From: Gonatopus flavifemur
Lineage: Eukaryota > Arthropoda > Insecta > Hymenoptera > Dryinidae
Direction: 5' to 3'
Assembly (NCBI GenBank): GCA_018340375.1
Contig: JAFFJZ010000075.1
Coordinates: forward strand, 434,001-498,000
Length of the DNA stretch: 64,000 bases
Every line of letters begins with the position of its first letter. The stretch's first letter is position 1. Made by a program: the position numbers and the translations under genes. Below, piece by piece: positions 12,025-23,643 of the stretch. The notes below the pieces were generated by a model. It did no database searches, was not told the origin of the DNA, and was given only the letters and a program-made list of their open reading frames with translations.

Positions 12025-12142
12025 TTGGCACGTCCACATTTAAATGTTGGACCACTGTCATCGGACAAGGGAACTGGCGTGTGTATATTTCTCCGCTGTT
12101 TGTTTGCTGCAAAGAGAGACTCAGTAGCATAAGAAAATCTGT

Positions 12143-12900
12143 CCCAGATAGCACAAGCACATTCTCAGTATATTCTCAGAATATATGCAAAGGATATTCG
12201 AATATTCTGAGAACATTCTACCTAACTCCGTATATATTCGTAGAACGTTCTGAGAACATTCAAATGAGACTATTCCAAATATTCTCAGAATGTGATGTCA
12301 CGGACATTGTGGGAATATTCAAAAAATTTTATCAAAATGGAAATTTCTGCTAATACAAACTTGTGCACTCAATGTAATAATGAATCACAATAGATTCCTC
12401 GATTATTATATACCTTAAATCTTATATTCTTGGCAAAACTGAAGATTGAAAGGTGCAAGGTGAAGTACTTATGATGGCAATACGAAATTATAACATATAC
12501 AGTATTTCCTAATATTTCATTGCACTTTTGATGATTTTTTTTCACTCATAGCACTTGCGGAAGAAGTCTGATTCATTAAGATGCATCTTTATACATTTAT
12601 TATTCTCCAAATACAAATAAAAATGATATATTGTCTATGCATCTGTAGCTTGTCAAAAACAATATTCGCCATTACTGAATTCATGCCATTATAATACCTG
12701 CGCATGCGCTAGTCATCAATCTCCCTACAAACTTTGTACGTAAGAATGTTCCTAGAATATTTGAAACAGTCTCATTCAAATGTTCTGAGAATCTTTTCTG
12801 AATATTTACGAATCTTCTACGCTCTTTGTGAGAATATTCGGTGCAGTACATTATACGGTCCTTGTGAGAATATACTCAGAATATTCTGTGTTACATGGGG
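12143..12900. mobile_element. MITE with CCCAGATAGCACA ends, ATTCTCAG-rich
   Basis: It begins CCCAGATAGCACAAG and ends TGTGTTACATGGGG, diverged inverted ends. Both ends are filled with (GA)ATATTCTCAGA-type words. It splits the degenerate satellite copy at 12142/12901. Confidence 0.55.
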
Positions 12901-13269
12901 TAGTTCTTGTCATTTGTTAAAAAATTAGATCCAGCAACATGACCTTTGGGGAGGGATATTATGGTAGGGGAGAATAAATGTCTATTTGAGAAGAATTATT
13001 TGCTGGACATTTTCAACTCATTCGCTGCAAAATAAAACTTCACGCTGACGAAAATATCCATATAGTGGTGGATGTGCTATCTTGACGTCACTCCAAATTT
13101 TTGTTGTTCCAATAAATTCATTTTCTTCCTAAAAGAGTCAATAAAAATATTTTGTATCTAATGTCCAATGTTTTATGGGAACGGAAATTTTGTTGGCACA
13201 ACCAAAGTTTTTGGCTGTTCACATTTCAACAAAACATTTTTTTCGGTATAAAGACCTAGATAAAGTCTC

Positions 13270-13405
13270 GGTAGGGGGTCATTTCGCCGAAAATTTGTTC
13301 ATTAGCAAATCCAATAAAGGTAACCACAAATCCCTAGAAAATACTAGTTGTTATCCAATGCGGAAAATTCGGCGAAAAACTTTTTCGGCTAAAAGACCCC
13401 CTACC
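13270..13405. mobile_element. Small MITE, GGTAGGGGGTC ends
   Basis: 136 bp with GGTAGGGGGTC at 13270 and GACCCCCTACC at 13395, and inner arms TTTCGCCGAAAA / TTTTTCGGCT. Confidence 0.7.
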
Positions 13406-13590
13406 AAAGTCTCAAAGAATCACCCCTGGGAATCCCAGATTTTTTTATGAATTCAATTTCAAGTATTGTATCGACCTTGCTAGAAAAGAACGATTGAAGA
13501 ATATTCATCAGAATTGGAATTCAATCCATTCCAATTCATCTCAATTTATTCCAATTCGTCTCAATTTTTCCTAGTCATCGGCGGATTATA

Positions 13591-13806
13591 ATTGAGTAGC
13601 TGGATGTTAAAACCCGCCGCGCTTCCGGATATGCGTAAAATTATCATACAAACCGTCACAGGGAGGGTAGAAAAAAAATTCGGAAATTGAAATATACTGG
13701 GTGATGGGTTTCAAAAACCCATGGGTGATGGGCAAGTGTGTCGCTACAATGTGTTTCCTTGATCGAATTTTCTAGCGCGGCGAGTTTTAACATCCTGCTA
13801 CTCAAT
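13591..13806. mobile_element. MITE with 32-bp near-perfect TIRs
   Basis: Inverted ends at 13591-13622 and 13775-13806 (ATTGAGTAGCTGGATGTTAA... against ...TTAACATCCTGCTACTCAAT), with GCGCGGCG-type inner ends. The surrounding 13500-14060 is a degenerate TTCCAATTCATCTC-like low-complexity tract. Confidence 0.75.
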
Positions 13807-14349
13807 TTATCCTTTCCAATTCACAACGAATGTCAATGAAATCCATATTGGGATGTGTGCATTCATATCAATCCGTCTTAATTCATTCCAAGTGAACACG
13901 ATATCGAATTCGTACGAATTCATCTCAGATAACTGTAATGATTTCAATCACTCACAATTCCAAGGGTGGAATGATTTTAATCCTCCTCAGTTCAAAATAT
14001 TGAAATAAGGGAACGCATTCAATTCGATTCAATTTTCCAATTCATTTTAATCTTCCTTTCCCAATAGGGGGCCCAAATTAATGAAGAAATATACATTCCT
14101 TACCATAGAAAAATCAATTGGTCTTGGACATTTACTTCAATTCCATTCAATATCCAAAATTGATGTAAATCTGGGAATATTGCAACATTCCAACAAATTG
14201 GCAGAAATTAATTTTGTACAGTTGAGTCTCTTATTCTTTTATGAATCGATATAAATGGCCGATTCTTGAAAATGAATCGATTTGATTTTCTTCTATTAAG
14301 AATTCTCATCGCAAATGTCGATGGAGGCAATCGCAGAAAATCATAACTG

Positions 14350-14660
14350 TTCACGACATTTATCTTGCTATTGAGGGGAAGTGGACTCCCACCATCATCT
14401 CATATGTGCGTACCAGTGTTCTCAGACTCATCACGGGGAACGTTCTACCAGAAACGTCACGGTAGGCACGTGTAAACACAAAGGGAATGGTTGGCGCGTT
14501 CTTGCACGCTCTCTTCATCTTCCTGCCTCTGCGCTCTCTCTCTCGGAGTAGTGGAGAAAGCATGTCAGGCTGCGCGCGCAATTATATTATCTCTGTCTTT
14601 CACCTGTTCGCACCGCCTGCGGGCTGAGTGAGTAGGCTTTCTATAAAGTGTAGCACGGCG
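14350..14660 (+). promoter_or_regulatory. Possible promoter/5' leader of the transposase-USP gene
   Basis: An unusually GC- and CpG-rich 300 bp for this window, with CT-repeats (CGCTCTCTCTCTCGG) and TATAAA at 14643, about 215 bp upstream of the ATG at 14860. Position and composition are the only evidence. Confidence 0.3.
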
Positions 14661-17542
14661 GGAGTATTATTCCCCTCTCAACAGGCATTTTCATCGGTTG
14701 ACTGTTGCTGCTATTCGTTTTCAGATGATTTTCAATTGTTTCGATTATTTCGTTATAATAATATAGTTGTATGAATCCATGACATTCCGCTTTTGTTATT
14801 CCAGTACACCAGTGGTTTTTCATTAACGTGATCAGCACAAGAATTTTATATCGAAAAAAATGTCAGGGCGTGGTAGACCATCAAAAGTTCAACCCAGCAC
14901 CATAATTGAGAACGTATTGAAATACAAGAACGAAATACGCTTCTCCGAAAATAGTATCGTTTCGAAATCAAATAAAATTTGGGAACAAATATCTGAAGAC
15001 TTGAACCGCACAATTACACCATATTCTTTATACACTTTCGTCACAAATAACGTACATAATCCGAAGAACTTGATATTTGGTGATGTGAATAATCATGAAA
15101 GTGATGAAATAAACGATAGTATTGAAAATAGTGAAGGTGCAACCCCAAATTCGAGCATTGATATAAACAATTCAAGTATTGGTGAAGGGAAGGTGGTTCA
15201 TTTTATGATTTCTATTGAGAGAAATGTTTACGAAGAACTTCTAGAACACCGGGTCCATAAGAGAACAGAAAAAAGTAGAAACAAAACATACGATCGGGAA
15301 TGTATCGTCTTGAAACCAATTTTATGGGAAAAAATTATGAGAGAAAACATTTGGAACATAACAAGAATAAGATGTGCATACAAAGTGCATGTAAATGTGG
15401 TAGTGATTTAAAATGTGAAATTGACGCCACCCTGTCAAATGAAGATGTAAAAATAAGATGTGTGCTAACCAAAGGTGATGAAACATGTGGCGAAACATAC
15501 TTGCGAGCGTCAGAAAGATTGGCTGTTGGTAAAGAGTTACAAGGAAAGTCAGCTTCAACTTACAGACATCAATTGGGTGAAAAATTGATGCATCCTGATG
15601 AAGATGAAGCATCGCATTCATATTCCTTGAATGTATTGAGAATGGCAAAATCCGATTATGGATCATCCTTACGTCTTGATAAAAATCCAGTAATCGCGTT
15701 GGGAAAAATGCAGTTGAGCTGTCATAATTTCATTATTCACCATTTATCCTTGAATTCATTCTCTATATATTATTGGACGGACCATCAAATGCATTTATAT
15801 AGAGATTATTGTCTCAATGAAACCTCTACTATTTGTATTGATGCAACAGGAAGTGTGATAAAAAAAATCACCCACTGTGATGGAAAAACGAAATCTCACA
15901 ACCTCTTTTTGTACTTATGCGTGGTTAGATCTGCTTCTCAAAAACAGTTCCCTGTTACTCAAATGATCACAGAAGATCATACAACAATGTCAATCCATTC
16001 TTGGCTTATGCGATGGACCAACTCAGGTATGTTCAAGATGCTTAAATTTATTTTGATTAGGAAATGTAGTTTTTCTAAAAATTTCTCCGTTTGTAGAATA
16101 CATTGAGAGCAAGAATTATAGACTTAAGTTGTCCCAATTGAATTTCAATTACCACAAAAAAAATATAGCTATCTGAAATATTGATGGCTAGTATATTCAT
16201 ACTAGCTGAGAATTTAATTGAAGCAAGTGACATTTATTCTTAGTAAATAAACTTCTATTTACGGTAACTTAATTTTTCAGTTTTCTCATATTCTCTGTGA
16301 TCATTTTTCTCAGTACAGGATTTTCTGAGGTGAAGAATTCTCTACTTCATCCAATGATGTAATTGATTCGTCTTTTTGGGTGTAGCAGCAAATATCTGAG
16401 AACAAAAAATCTTACCTGGAACAATTACAACGCACTTGTGGATGACTAAATTTTAATTACTACAAAATTGTAGCTGTTGGAAATGTAAATAGAAAAATTT
16501 AGTCAGATCAATTGAAAGTCAGTGGAGATGAATAAAATTCATTTGCACTGAGTAATTCTCACTTATAGTCACTAAATATTATAGTTATCTCATATTCATG
16601 ACGTGTCATATAAAATGTGAAACTTATTGTGAGGTATGATTGAAGAAGTAATAGAAAAACTGATTTTCTAATTAATTATTTGATACTATAAGAATTGTAG
16701 ATTCTCTCAAGTATGTGAAAAAATTTTGGAATCTTCCAAACTGCACATTTTGCTATGTTTCACAAACCTATCCATGTCTCATCGAAATTCTCCACAATAT
16801 TCGTTTCTTTTGGGAGATAAGGCTATTGTAACGATCCGGAATTTAGAATGATCTGGCAAAAATCGATTTCAAAGAAATGAGTGGAATGATTGGAAAACCA
16901 TTTGGACATTGATGTGTATGTACATTTATGAAGATGTACAACTTGATAAGAGGAAATCGATAACTAGAGAAGTTATGAAGGAGGACTCTCTGGAAGGACC
17001 TTTAGGACCATCTCTAGAAGGATCTTTGAATTCAACGGTGTCTATGATTTCTCAATATCTGATGATTAAATTGAGTTGAAAGATTGTATAGTCATTCAGT
17101 GTAGTAGCAACTTAATCGTGACCGACGTGTTCTCCTCAACATTTATTCTCATTAGTTTTTTGTAATGATGTCATTTTCAATTCGAACAATTTTGTTTTTT
17201 CTCCCTTACGGAAATACAATCAAAAAGAGCTTGGTAAAGTCTTGGCCAATATTATGTATTTTAAGGAAGAATTCATTCCATTCTTTCAAGAGGATATTCT
17301 GGTCTAAAATTTTGAAAAAAGTTATTTTCGTTTTCTTGCACATTTGCAAAGTTCAGACCTTCAAGAATATATCCTCAAAAGCATTTTTGTAAGAAAGTGT
17401 AAGTACAACGCACTGTTATATGATTCACGCTGTAAAAAGTCCGGTTGAATGTGGTTGCATCTTACTTGAAAAATTGACTGGAATTCAGTTCAATTCATTG
17501 GGTTAGTATTTGTTTTCAGTGCTCATTTTCAGGTGAATCCAC

Positions 17543-17695
17543 CTAACAAACACAATGTCTAAAGGTTGACAGAAAATGTTGCATAAAACGTCTCTTAGAT
17601 ATCTAATAGATGATTATCTGAAAGATATGTAATAGGAGTCTAAAAGATGTCTTATGCAATATTTTTCGTGAAGTTTCAGACGTTGTGTTTGTTGG
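17543..17695. mobile_element. MITE with CAACAAACACA ends (copy 2)
   Basis: Same family as 8887-9051: TAACAAACACAATGTCT at the left, CGTTGTGTTTGTTGG at the right, and the same TTGCATAA/CTTATGCAATATTTT inner pairing. Confidence 0.75.
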
Positions 17696-18648
17696 GAGGG
17701 CTAGTATTGGCTGCATGGTAAACTAAGCTTATATTCAGAATAAAAACGAGTTTCACTTTTCACTGTGTAGACTCCCTGAAACTTTGTTCAAATCTTTCAA
17801 CCCGTTCTTCTCGAAATTGCTTTTTCCAACACGATTGACACGATATCTCGAGTTCTAATGAATCGATTTACTTCACATTTGGCATGAATTCTCTTCCCTG
17901 CCCATCCCTTTTCTTATGGTCTCCATATGTCTATAGTGCGTACGAGATTTATGTCAAAAATTTATTTTTCACTATCTTTGAAAAATCAGAAAAAAAGAAA
18001 AATGAATTGTGTCTCAAACAGTCGTCATTTTGTGAAATTTTTTTCTTCTCCGTGGCACAAGCTATAATGACATCCCCTTTGCTTTGATTTCGTTTTAGAT
18101 CACCAAAAAAATTACAATCATGCCAACTAAGGTGCACGATTTTTGTTCCTTCTTCCACTTTGCCATCTTTCAACTTTTTCAATTTTTAATCTCTTTGTTT
18201 GAAATTTTGTGTATGTATTGTTGAAGCATCAATAAGTATCTAAGAAAGAATGTAATTCAATAATGTTGTTTGTTCTCTTTTATCGCACTGGAAAAGACTT
18301 GAAATTTGTGTTTCTGGACCAGAATACCCCCTTAAAATCAACCAAACAGCCAAACTCGAGTAAACCATTGAATTCTTCACATCCAAAGGTTTTTCACGAG
18401 ACTGTTCATAACTCCTCTAACTGTCACTATTTTTGTATTCAATTTGGCACACAGCTTCATGATGTTCATACTAACAGATGTCCAAATGGTTTTTTTAATC
18501 ATTCTACTTATTTTTTTAAAATTAATTTTTTCAAGTTATCTTGATTTCTTCTAGGCTGGCACATGAGTGTAACCCCTTAAGTCAGCGCTGAATGGGTTTG
18601 ACGGACTATTTATTCTCGATATGAAACTTCAATTTCCTATGGAGTTGT

Positions 18649-18832
18649 ATCTAGCGGCCACTCTGCTAGCGGCCACTTTTGAAATTCTTAGCACAGAATG
18701 TACCAAATTGTGTAAAATAGAGAAAAAGTGTTTCTGACTAACGTAGAAAACACTTTTCTTCTGTTTTACTCAATTTAATACAGTCTGTTGTAAAAATTTC
18801 AAAAGTGGCCGCTAGCAAAGTGGCCGCTAGAT
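18649..18832. mobile_element. Hairpin MITE with doubled TAGCGGCCACT motif
   Basis: The two 38-bp ends are inverted, each carrying CTAGCGGCCACT twice and then TTTTGAAATT. The interior is also self-complementary (GAAAAAGTGTTTCT / AGAAAACACTTTTC). It lies in intron 1. Confidence 0.75.
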
Positions 18833-21145
18833 AAAACTTCATCAATTTCCTGGCATAGTTAATTCTTCGTAGTCAGAATATCGAATATCGAACATACATT
18901 TAATACACACAATCGGATTTTCATTGTGTTTTGTGAAATTATATACTAGTAATATTTATATTTCTAGGTGCTCCGAAACCGAAAGAGGTTATTCGTCACT
19001 CATCCAAAGCACTCTTGACTGCCGCGATTCGTCAATTCACTCAATTTTTGACAATAAATGATTATGCAGATGCATGTTACGATTCAACACCGGAGTGTTA
19101 TATTCGCATTGACGTCGCTCATTTTATAAAAATTTATGCCACATTATTAAAAGACCTCAACCAGAGAATAAAAAAATTCCTAATGACAATTCTAGGCCTA
19201 ATTATAACCTCTTGCGATTTGAGTGCTACTGAAAAAATTTTTCAATCTGTTTTAATAGTCGTTCGAAGCGAAACTGAAGGATATACGAGCAATCAGATAC
19301 CTACTCCATGTGAAAGGAGTAAAGAATTCTTGAAAAAATTACTTATTAATAATTCCGAAAATGATCACATAAATAAAGTAATAGAGGACGTGACTGATAA
19401 TATGAAACAAGAAATAACGGCTGATGAAATTAATCCCCTTGAACCCCAAGTTGAAATTGAAAGCGGAGATAATGCAGAAAATATTGTACAACATAAATGG
19501 TATAGATGGGCTGCGAATATCAGTCAAGAAGTCAATGATATAGTGACTGTAGAAGAAGGCAATCGAGATAATGCGCACTAATTTCCGAAATTCGCGGATA
19601 AACTTATGCAAGATATCAAATGGCTTCCATTATGGTCATGTGTCTGTAGGGATAAATTTGGCTATGGTAGAATTCCTGCATCGAGTGCTATAGTCGAAAG
19701 TGAATTTAATAACATAAAAACACGTTTGTTGAAAAGTCATACAACTCCAATGAGAGTAGATGATTCTGTCAAAATCCATGTCGATGATTTAAACGGTAAA
19801 ATGAAAATTGTACATGCCCAATCATCCAATCTTACGGAATCTGCGAAGGATGGGGATTTGAATCAAAAATATGAAACCACAAATAATTCTGATATTGTTG
19901 ATGAACCCATTTGCGTTCTGGATGTGGAAGAAAATCAGGTTGTTGAAACGGAAAATTCTGCAGATGTTGTATCGTGAACATGTCCTGTATGTAAGAATGG
20001 CGATACAGCCACAGGAGCACATGTGTGTGTTATTTGTTCGAAGCCTGTTCATGCTATAGAACTATGTTCTCTGCCATTGGAAGGAAGTGAAGAAGGTTAT
20101 GGGCAGAAAAGGATTTGTATTACTTGCAATCGAATCAATAACGCACCAGAAATACTCGCATCGAAAGAAACAGAAAATTGGAGAGGCTTAGAAACATCCA
20201 AGAAATCCAAAAACGCATTATATGTCAACAGACGATATATGCCAGAAGAATTCAATATTTATACTAAATTGTCAAAAATTCCAATACTCGTTAACGGGGC
20301 TAATTTACAGTTCAAAAGTGTTCGCATGGATAAAAAATGCATCTCATTACAGAATACATGCGCTTTTGACAGTCTTTTTCAATTATTTCTGGCTGCTATG
20401 CATGACAATCATGATTTCCAACAAACTGTACGAAGCATTGAAGGAATTAGATTTTACAAAATGATAATCGATACTTTCGACACGGGATTAAACAATACAT
20501 CATATATTTCTAGAGCGAAGATACTGTATGACATATGTTCAAAAAATAACAATGATGAATGCTTCGGAAATATTTCTGTTATTGATTGCAGCTATACAAT
20601 AGGACATTTAGCTACCCTCATATTGAAAGATACCCCTTTTTTTGAAGAAGAATCAAGTTGTGATAGAGGATGTACATCGAGAAGAAAAAGTTGACCAACT
20701 AATTATATTGAATTACAAAAATTATACGATAAAAATTTTCTAAATATTATAAATGAAGAAATCATAATTTCAGATCGTAGGAATTGTTGTATGAAAGAAT
20801 GTCAAGGTGAAGAAATGACAGAAGTGACCAAAATAGGTGAGGAATTTCATATTATAAATTACTAATAAAAATAATACATTTTCCATATAATAAAAATACA
20901 CTTTTTTCCTCCCATATGGATTCTGATCACCATCTATGCCTTCCCGTACAACAACAAAAAGTCGCTAAACAATTTTTTGAAAAAAATCCCTTCCGAATTC
21001 TCCAAAAATTGAGTGAATCTTTTATTGCCATCTCGGTTCCAATAAAAACTATTGGAAGAATCCCTTTATTTCAGATGGAATGAGTGATGAAGTTTTATAA
21101 ACACATATTGGACTCGATCATGGATGGAAAATTATGAAACCTAAT

Positions 21146-21250
21146 ACAGTAGAGGTTCGATTTTCTTCCGTCCAACCTCTCTTTCTAATTCTCTTCTGTT
21201 CCATCGGTTGGAAAGGGATATCAGGCAGAAGGAAATCGAACCCTTACTGT
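21146..21250. mobile_element. Small hairpin MITE, ACAGTARRGGTTCGATTT ends
   Basis: 105 bp starting ACAGTAGAGGTTCGATTT and ending AAATCGAACCCTTACTGT. Confidence 0.6.
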
Positions 21251-22117
21251 ACACGGAAAAAACAGGTGTGCTAAAAAGTACCATACTTATAATGTTCAAT
21301 CTTGTCAAGATCAAATTCATCATCATCATAAAGTAATCAGTCTTATGACTGGTTTGATGAAATCCTCCAACCCTGTCTATTATCCGCCAAACGTTTAATT
21401 TCTACATATCTACGACATCCCTTGTCTTGCATAATCTGTTTCATATAACTCAATCTAGGCCTACCTTTACCAGTTCTACCATTCATTTTCTCTTCTAATA
21501 TCGTTTCCAAGAAACTATCATGCCTTAATGTATGTCCTATCAAATTACTTCTCCTTCTAACGACATGTTTCAAAAGATTCCTTTTTTCATCAATCTCCTC
21601 AAGTACTTCTTCATTTTTCATTTTCTCTGTCCATTTTATTCTAAGCATCCTTCTGTAACACCACATTTCAAAAGCTTCAAGTCTTTGTTCATCAGCTTTT
21701 CCCATTGTCCAAGTTTCACAACCATATAATGCTGTACTCCAAACGTAGCTTCTCAAGAACTTCTTTCTTACTTTTAAGCTAATATTCTTTGAACATAATA
21801 ACTGTTTCTTTTGGTAGAAAGCCTGTTTCCTTCGTGCTATTCTTGTTCTTATGTCTCTTTCGCTTTTGCCGTTTCCTGTAATTATGCTTCCTAAATATTT
21901 GAATTCCTTTACTTGATCAATTGAACAAGTTCCTTTATTTGTTCAAGATCAAATTATCTACGTAAAAATATCTACAAAAATACTATATTCCTTTAGGAAA
22001 ACCCAAGCATGTATGATACTTTGAGAGGTATTTTCATTCAATTAATTTGATTTCATCAAGAGTGATACTCAAACACTGTAAAACATGGTACTTTTTAGCA
22101 CATCGTTTTCTCCGTGT
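21251..22117. mobile_element. MITE with ACACGGAAAA ends, split by a LINE
   Basis: Left end ACACGGAAAAAACAGG followed by TGTGCTAAAAAGTACCAT. Right end ATGGTACTTTTTAGCACA followed by TTTTCTCCGTGT. Without the LINE insert the MITE is about 230 bp. Confidence 0.7.
21318..21942 (-). mobile_element. 5'-truncated RTE-like LINE fragment with TSD
   Basis: The C-terminal part of a reverse transcriptase polyprotein reads on the minus strand from about 21940 (CSIDQVKEFKYLGS, ARRKQAFYQKKQLL) through the frame 21756-21343 (YGCETWTMGKADEQRLEAFE, RRRSNLIGHTLRHDSFLETI, GRTGKGRPRLSYMKQIM, NRQGWRISSNQS). TCAAGATCAAATT flanks it at 21305-21317 and 21943-21955, and the 3' end carries an ATG microsatellite, as in RTE-clade elements. 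5' truncation is normal for such insertions. The clade call is from the tail motif and 3' repeat. Confidence 0.8.
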
Positions 22118-22637
22118 AACATCTTCTTGAGACTCGGAAATTTTTTTGAAAATTGTATAATGTACTATTTGGATTTATAGATGAAACATTAAAATTAACC
22201 ATTTCATTATTGTTAGAGCATTCAGAATTGAGTATTTGATAAATTATTGACGTAAAAAAATTTCTCAGCATTTCTTATGAAATTCAATGCGGAATTCTTA
22301 AGAACTGAACAATTGATTGTATGATATCATATCATACCATACAGTATCCCAGTTTTGATGTGTTTATAAAGTATTTTTCACAAATCCAGCGTAGGATTCT
22401 TGAATAATGTTTGCTATTGCAGTTCAGAATGGGTTCTTTATGAATTTCTAACATGCAAAAAGAGTTTTCGAAAATCTCAAGAATTCAATACGAACTTCTT
22501 TAGAATTGCTCTATGGTCATCAATGAGGTAACATAAACGAAATTGGTGTGATAATTGATGTGGTTCCACAGCGATTATCTTGAAAGATTACAATATTGCT
22601 CATCAATTATCATACCATCTTTACGTATATTACCTCA

Positions 22638-22855
22638 TTAAGGGTATCCCGTAGTCCCCAGAGTTACTATACTCATTTTAATCAAAGATAATCTAATAAA
22701 ATAGAAAAAACTGATAAGCCAGATCTTGTTTTGTATTAACAAAAAGTCTGGCTCCTCAGTTTTGGCCATTCTATTAGATTATTTTCGAGTAAAATGGGTA
22801 GAGAGTAACTCTACTCTCTGGATGGGTAACTCTAGAGACTAAGGGATACCCTTAA
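22638..22855. mobile_element. MITE with TTAAGGGTATCCC ends
   Basis: TTAAGGGTATCCCGTAGTC at the left, GACTAAGGGATACCCTTAA at the right, with a further inverted AGATAATCTAATA / TATTAGATTATTTT pair inside. Confidence 0.75.
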
Positions 22856-22916
22856 TAATAAAAGCAGTGAATGTGTTTCTCAGTGTATAACGAGAATTCT
22901 TTTGAGACATGCAAGC

Positions 22917-23023
22917 AGCGTTGCCAACTTATGGACTTTTTCCTGTAAATTAACCAATCTCGGAACAATATCAAACGGAACTGCCAATAAGAAAACTCGA
23001 AAAATCCATAGGTTGACAACGCT
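22917..23023. repeat. Inverted repeat, AGCGTTGCCAACTTATGGA
   Basis: 107 bp with imperfect inverted ends (AGCGTTGCCAACTTATGGA / TCCATAGGTTGACAACGCT). Probably a MITE; no clear target duplication. Confidence 0.5.
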
Positions 23024-23544
23024 GTATGCAAATACTGTGTTGAACTTCATTGGGGGGAAAAAACGAATCTTCGCCCCAAACAAGTAGCAAACACGTTGAT
23101 TCCATCAGTCACCTTTCATCGACAAATGAGTTGTGTATTTTGTTACAGGAGATTTTGTAGCACTTGAAATTTATAACAGTGATGGTTCAGAAGAGAATAA
23201 TATTAAGCTGAAGCACGTACCTGAAAAAATTCTTATCAAGAACACAACATTCATATTTTATGGCTTGATTAATTTTGATTCACCTGTGAAAGGAGCTAGA
23301 ATGAGCTCGGAATCATTCCAAAGCATTGGCCATTATACCGCAATTTGTCTCAGCAATGATAAATGGGTGAGATATGACGACACCGCAAGAAAGGAAAAGT
23401 ATTTGAAACCCGAATTTTTATCCAACGCGCATATGTTATTATATTTGAGGAAATATTGGAATATGAAAGCTTTTAGATTCCAAGCATGAAATTTTACTTG
23501 TCAAAATTTCACTGATATGTGCAATATGATACGGAGTTGCTTTG

Positions 23545-23550
23545 AATAAA
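23545..23550 (+). promoter_or_regulatory. AATAAA polyadenylation signal
   Basis: AATAAA 56 nt after the stop of exon 3 of the transposase-USP gene, in T-rich DNA. It fits the end of that transcript. Confidence 0.45.
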
Positions 23551-23643
23551 TCATTTTATTTTGTATGTTTTATTTCTGTTCACATGGCATACTGGATGTA
23601 GTACATATTGCAGAATACTCTTCCAATAGATAAGTATACAATA

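Larger units (their letters stand above)
16027..18967 (+). other. Intron 1 of the transposase-USP gene
   Basis: GTATGT...TTTCTAG. The split codon (G + GT) rebuilds Gly between MRWTNS and APKPKEV. It holds a MITE at 17543-17695 and a hairpin at 18649-18832; otherwise it is AT-rich. Confidence 0.8.
20837..23148 (+). other. Intron 2 of the transposase-USP gene
   Basis: GTGAGG...TTTTGTTACAG. The split codon rebuilds Gly between VTKI and DFVALEI. It is loaded with insertions: a hairpin 21146-21250, a MITE 21251-22117 holding a LINE fragment, a MITE 22638-22855 and an inverted repeat 22917-23023. Confidence 0.8.
14860..23489 (+). pseudogene. Transposase - zinc finger - USP-like peptidase, 3 exons
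   Basis: Exons 14860-16026, 18968-20836 and 23149-23489. Donors GTATGT and GTGAGG and acceptors TTTCTAG and TGTTACAG all join in phase. Order: AT-hook-like GRGRPSK; a Cys cluster (CKCGSDLKC); an RNase-H-fold transposase with the first Asp in CIDATGSVIKK (15840); the block PKEVIRHSSKALL, where the family pattern expects Asp at the His (18997); PASSAIVESEFNNIKTRLL; a zinc finger CPVCKNGD...CVIC (19981 on); a USP Cys box LQNTCAFDSLFQLF (Cys 20359); and a USP His/Asp box GHYTAICLSNDKWVRYDD (His 23331). Breaks: a frameshift near 15385, TAA 19579, TGA 19975 and TGA 20692. The fusion resembles MULE/KDZ-type insect transposons; the superfamily is not settled. A peptidase fused to a transposase could act on host ubiquitin-like tags, which is inference. 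Confidence 0.75.

Noticed and set aside
10836..12353. Many overlapping short frames on both strands
   Set aside because: They repeat every 310 bp with the satellite and have no start or domain logic.
14360..14581. Minus-strand frame starting MRAQPDMLSPLL as a gene
   Set aside because: It lies in the GC-rich leader region, has no motif and opposes the downstream gene; composition explains the open frame.
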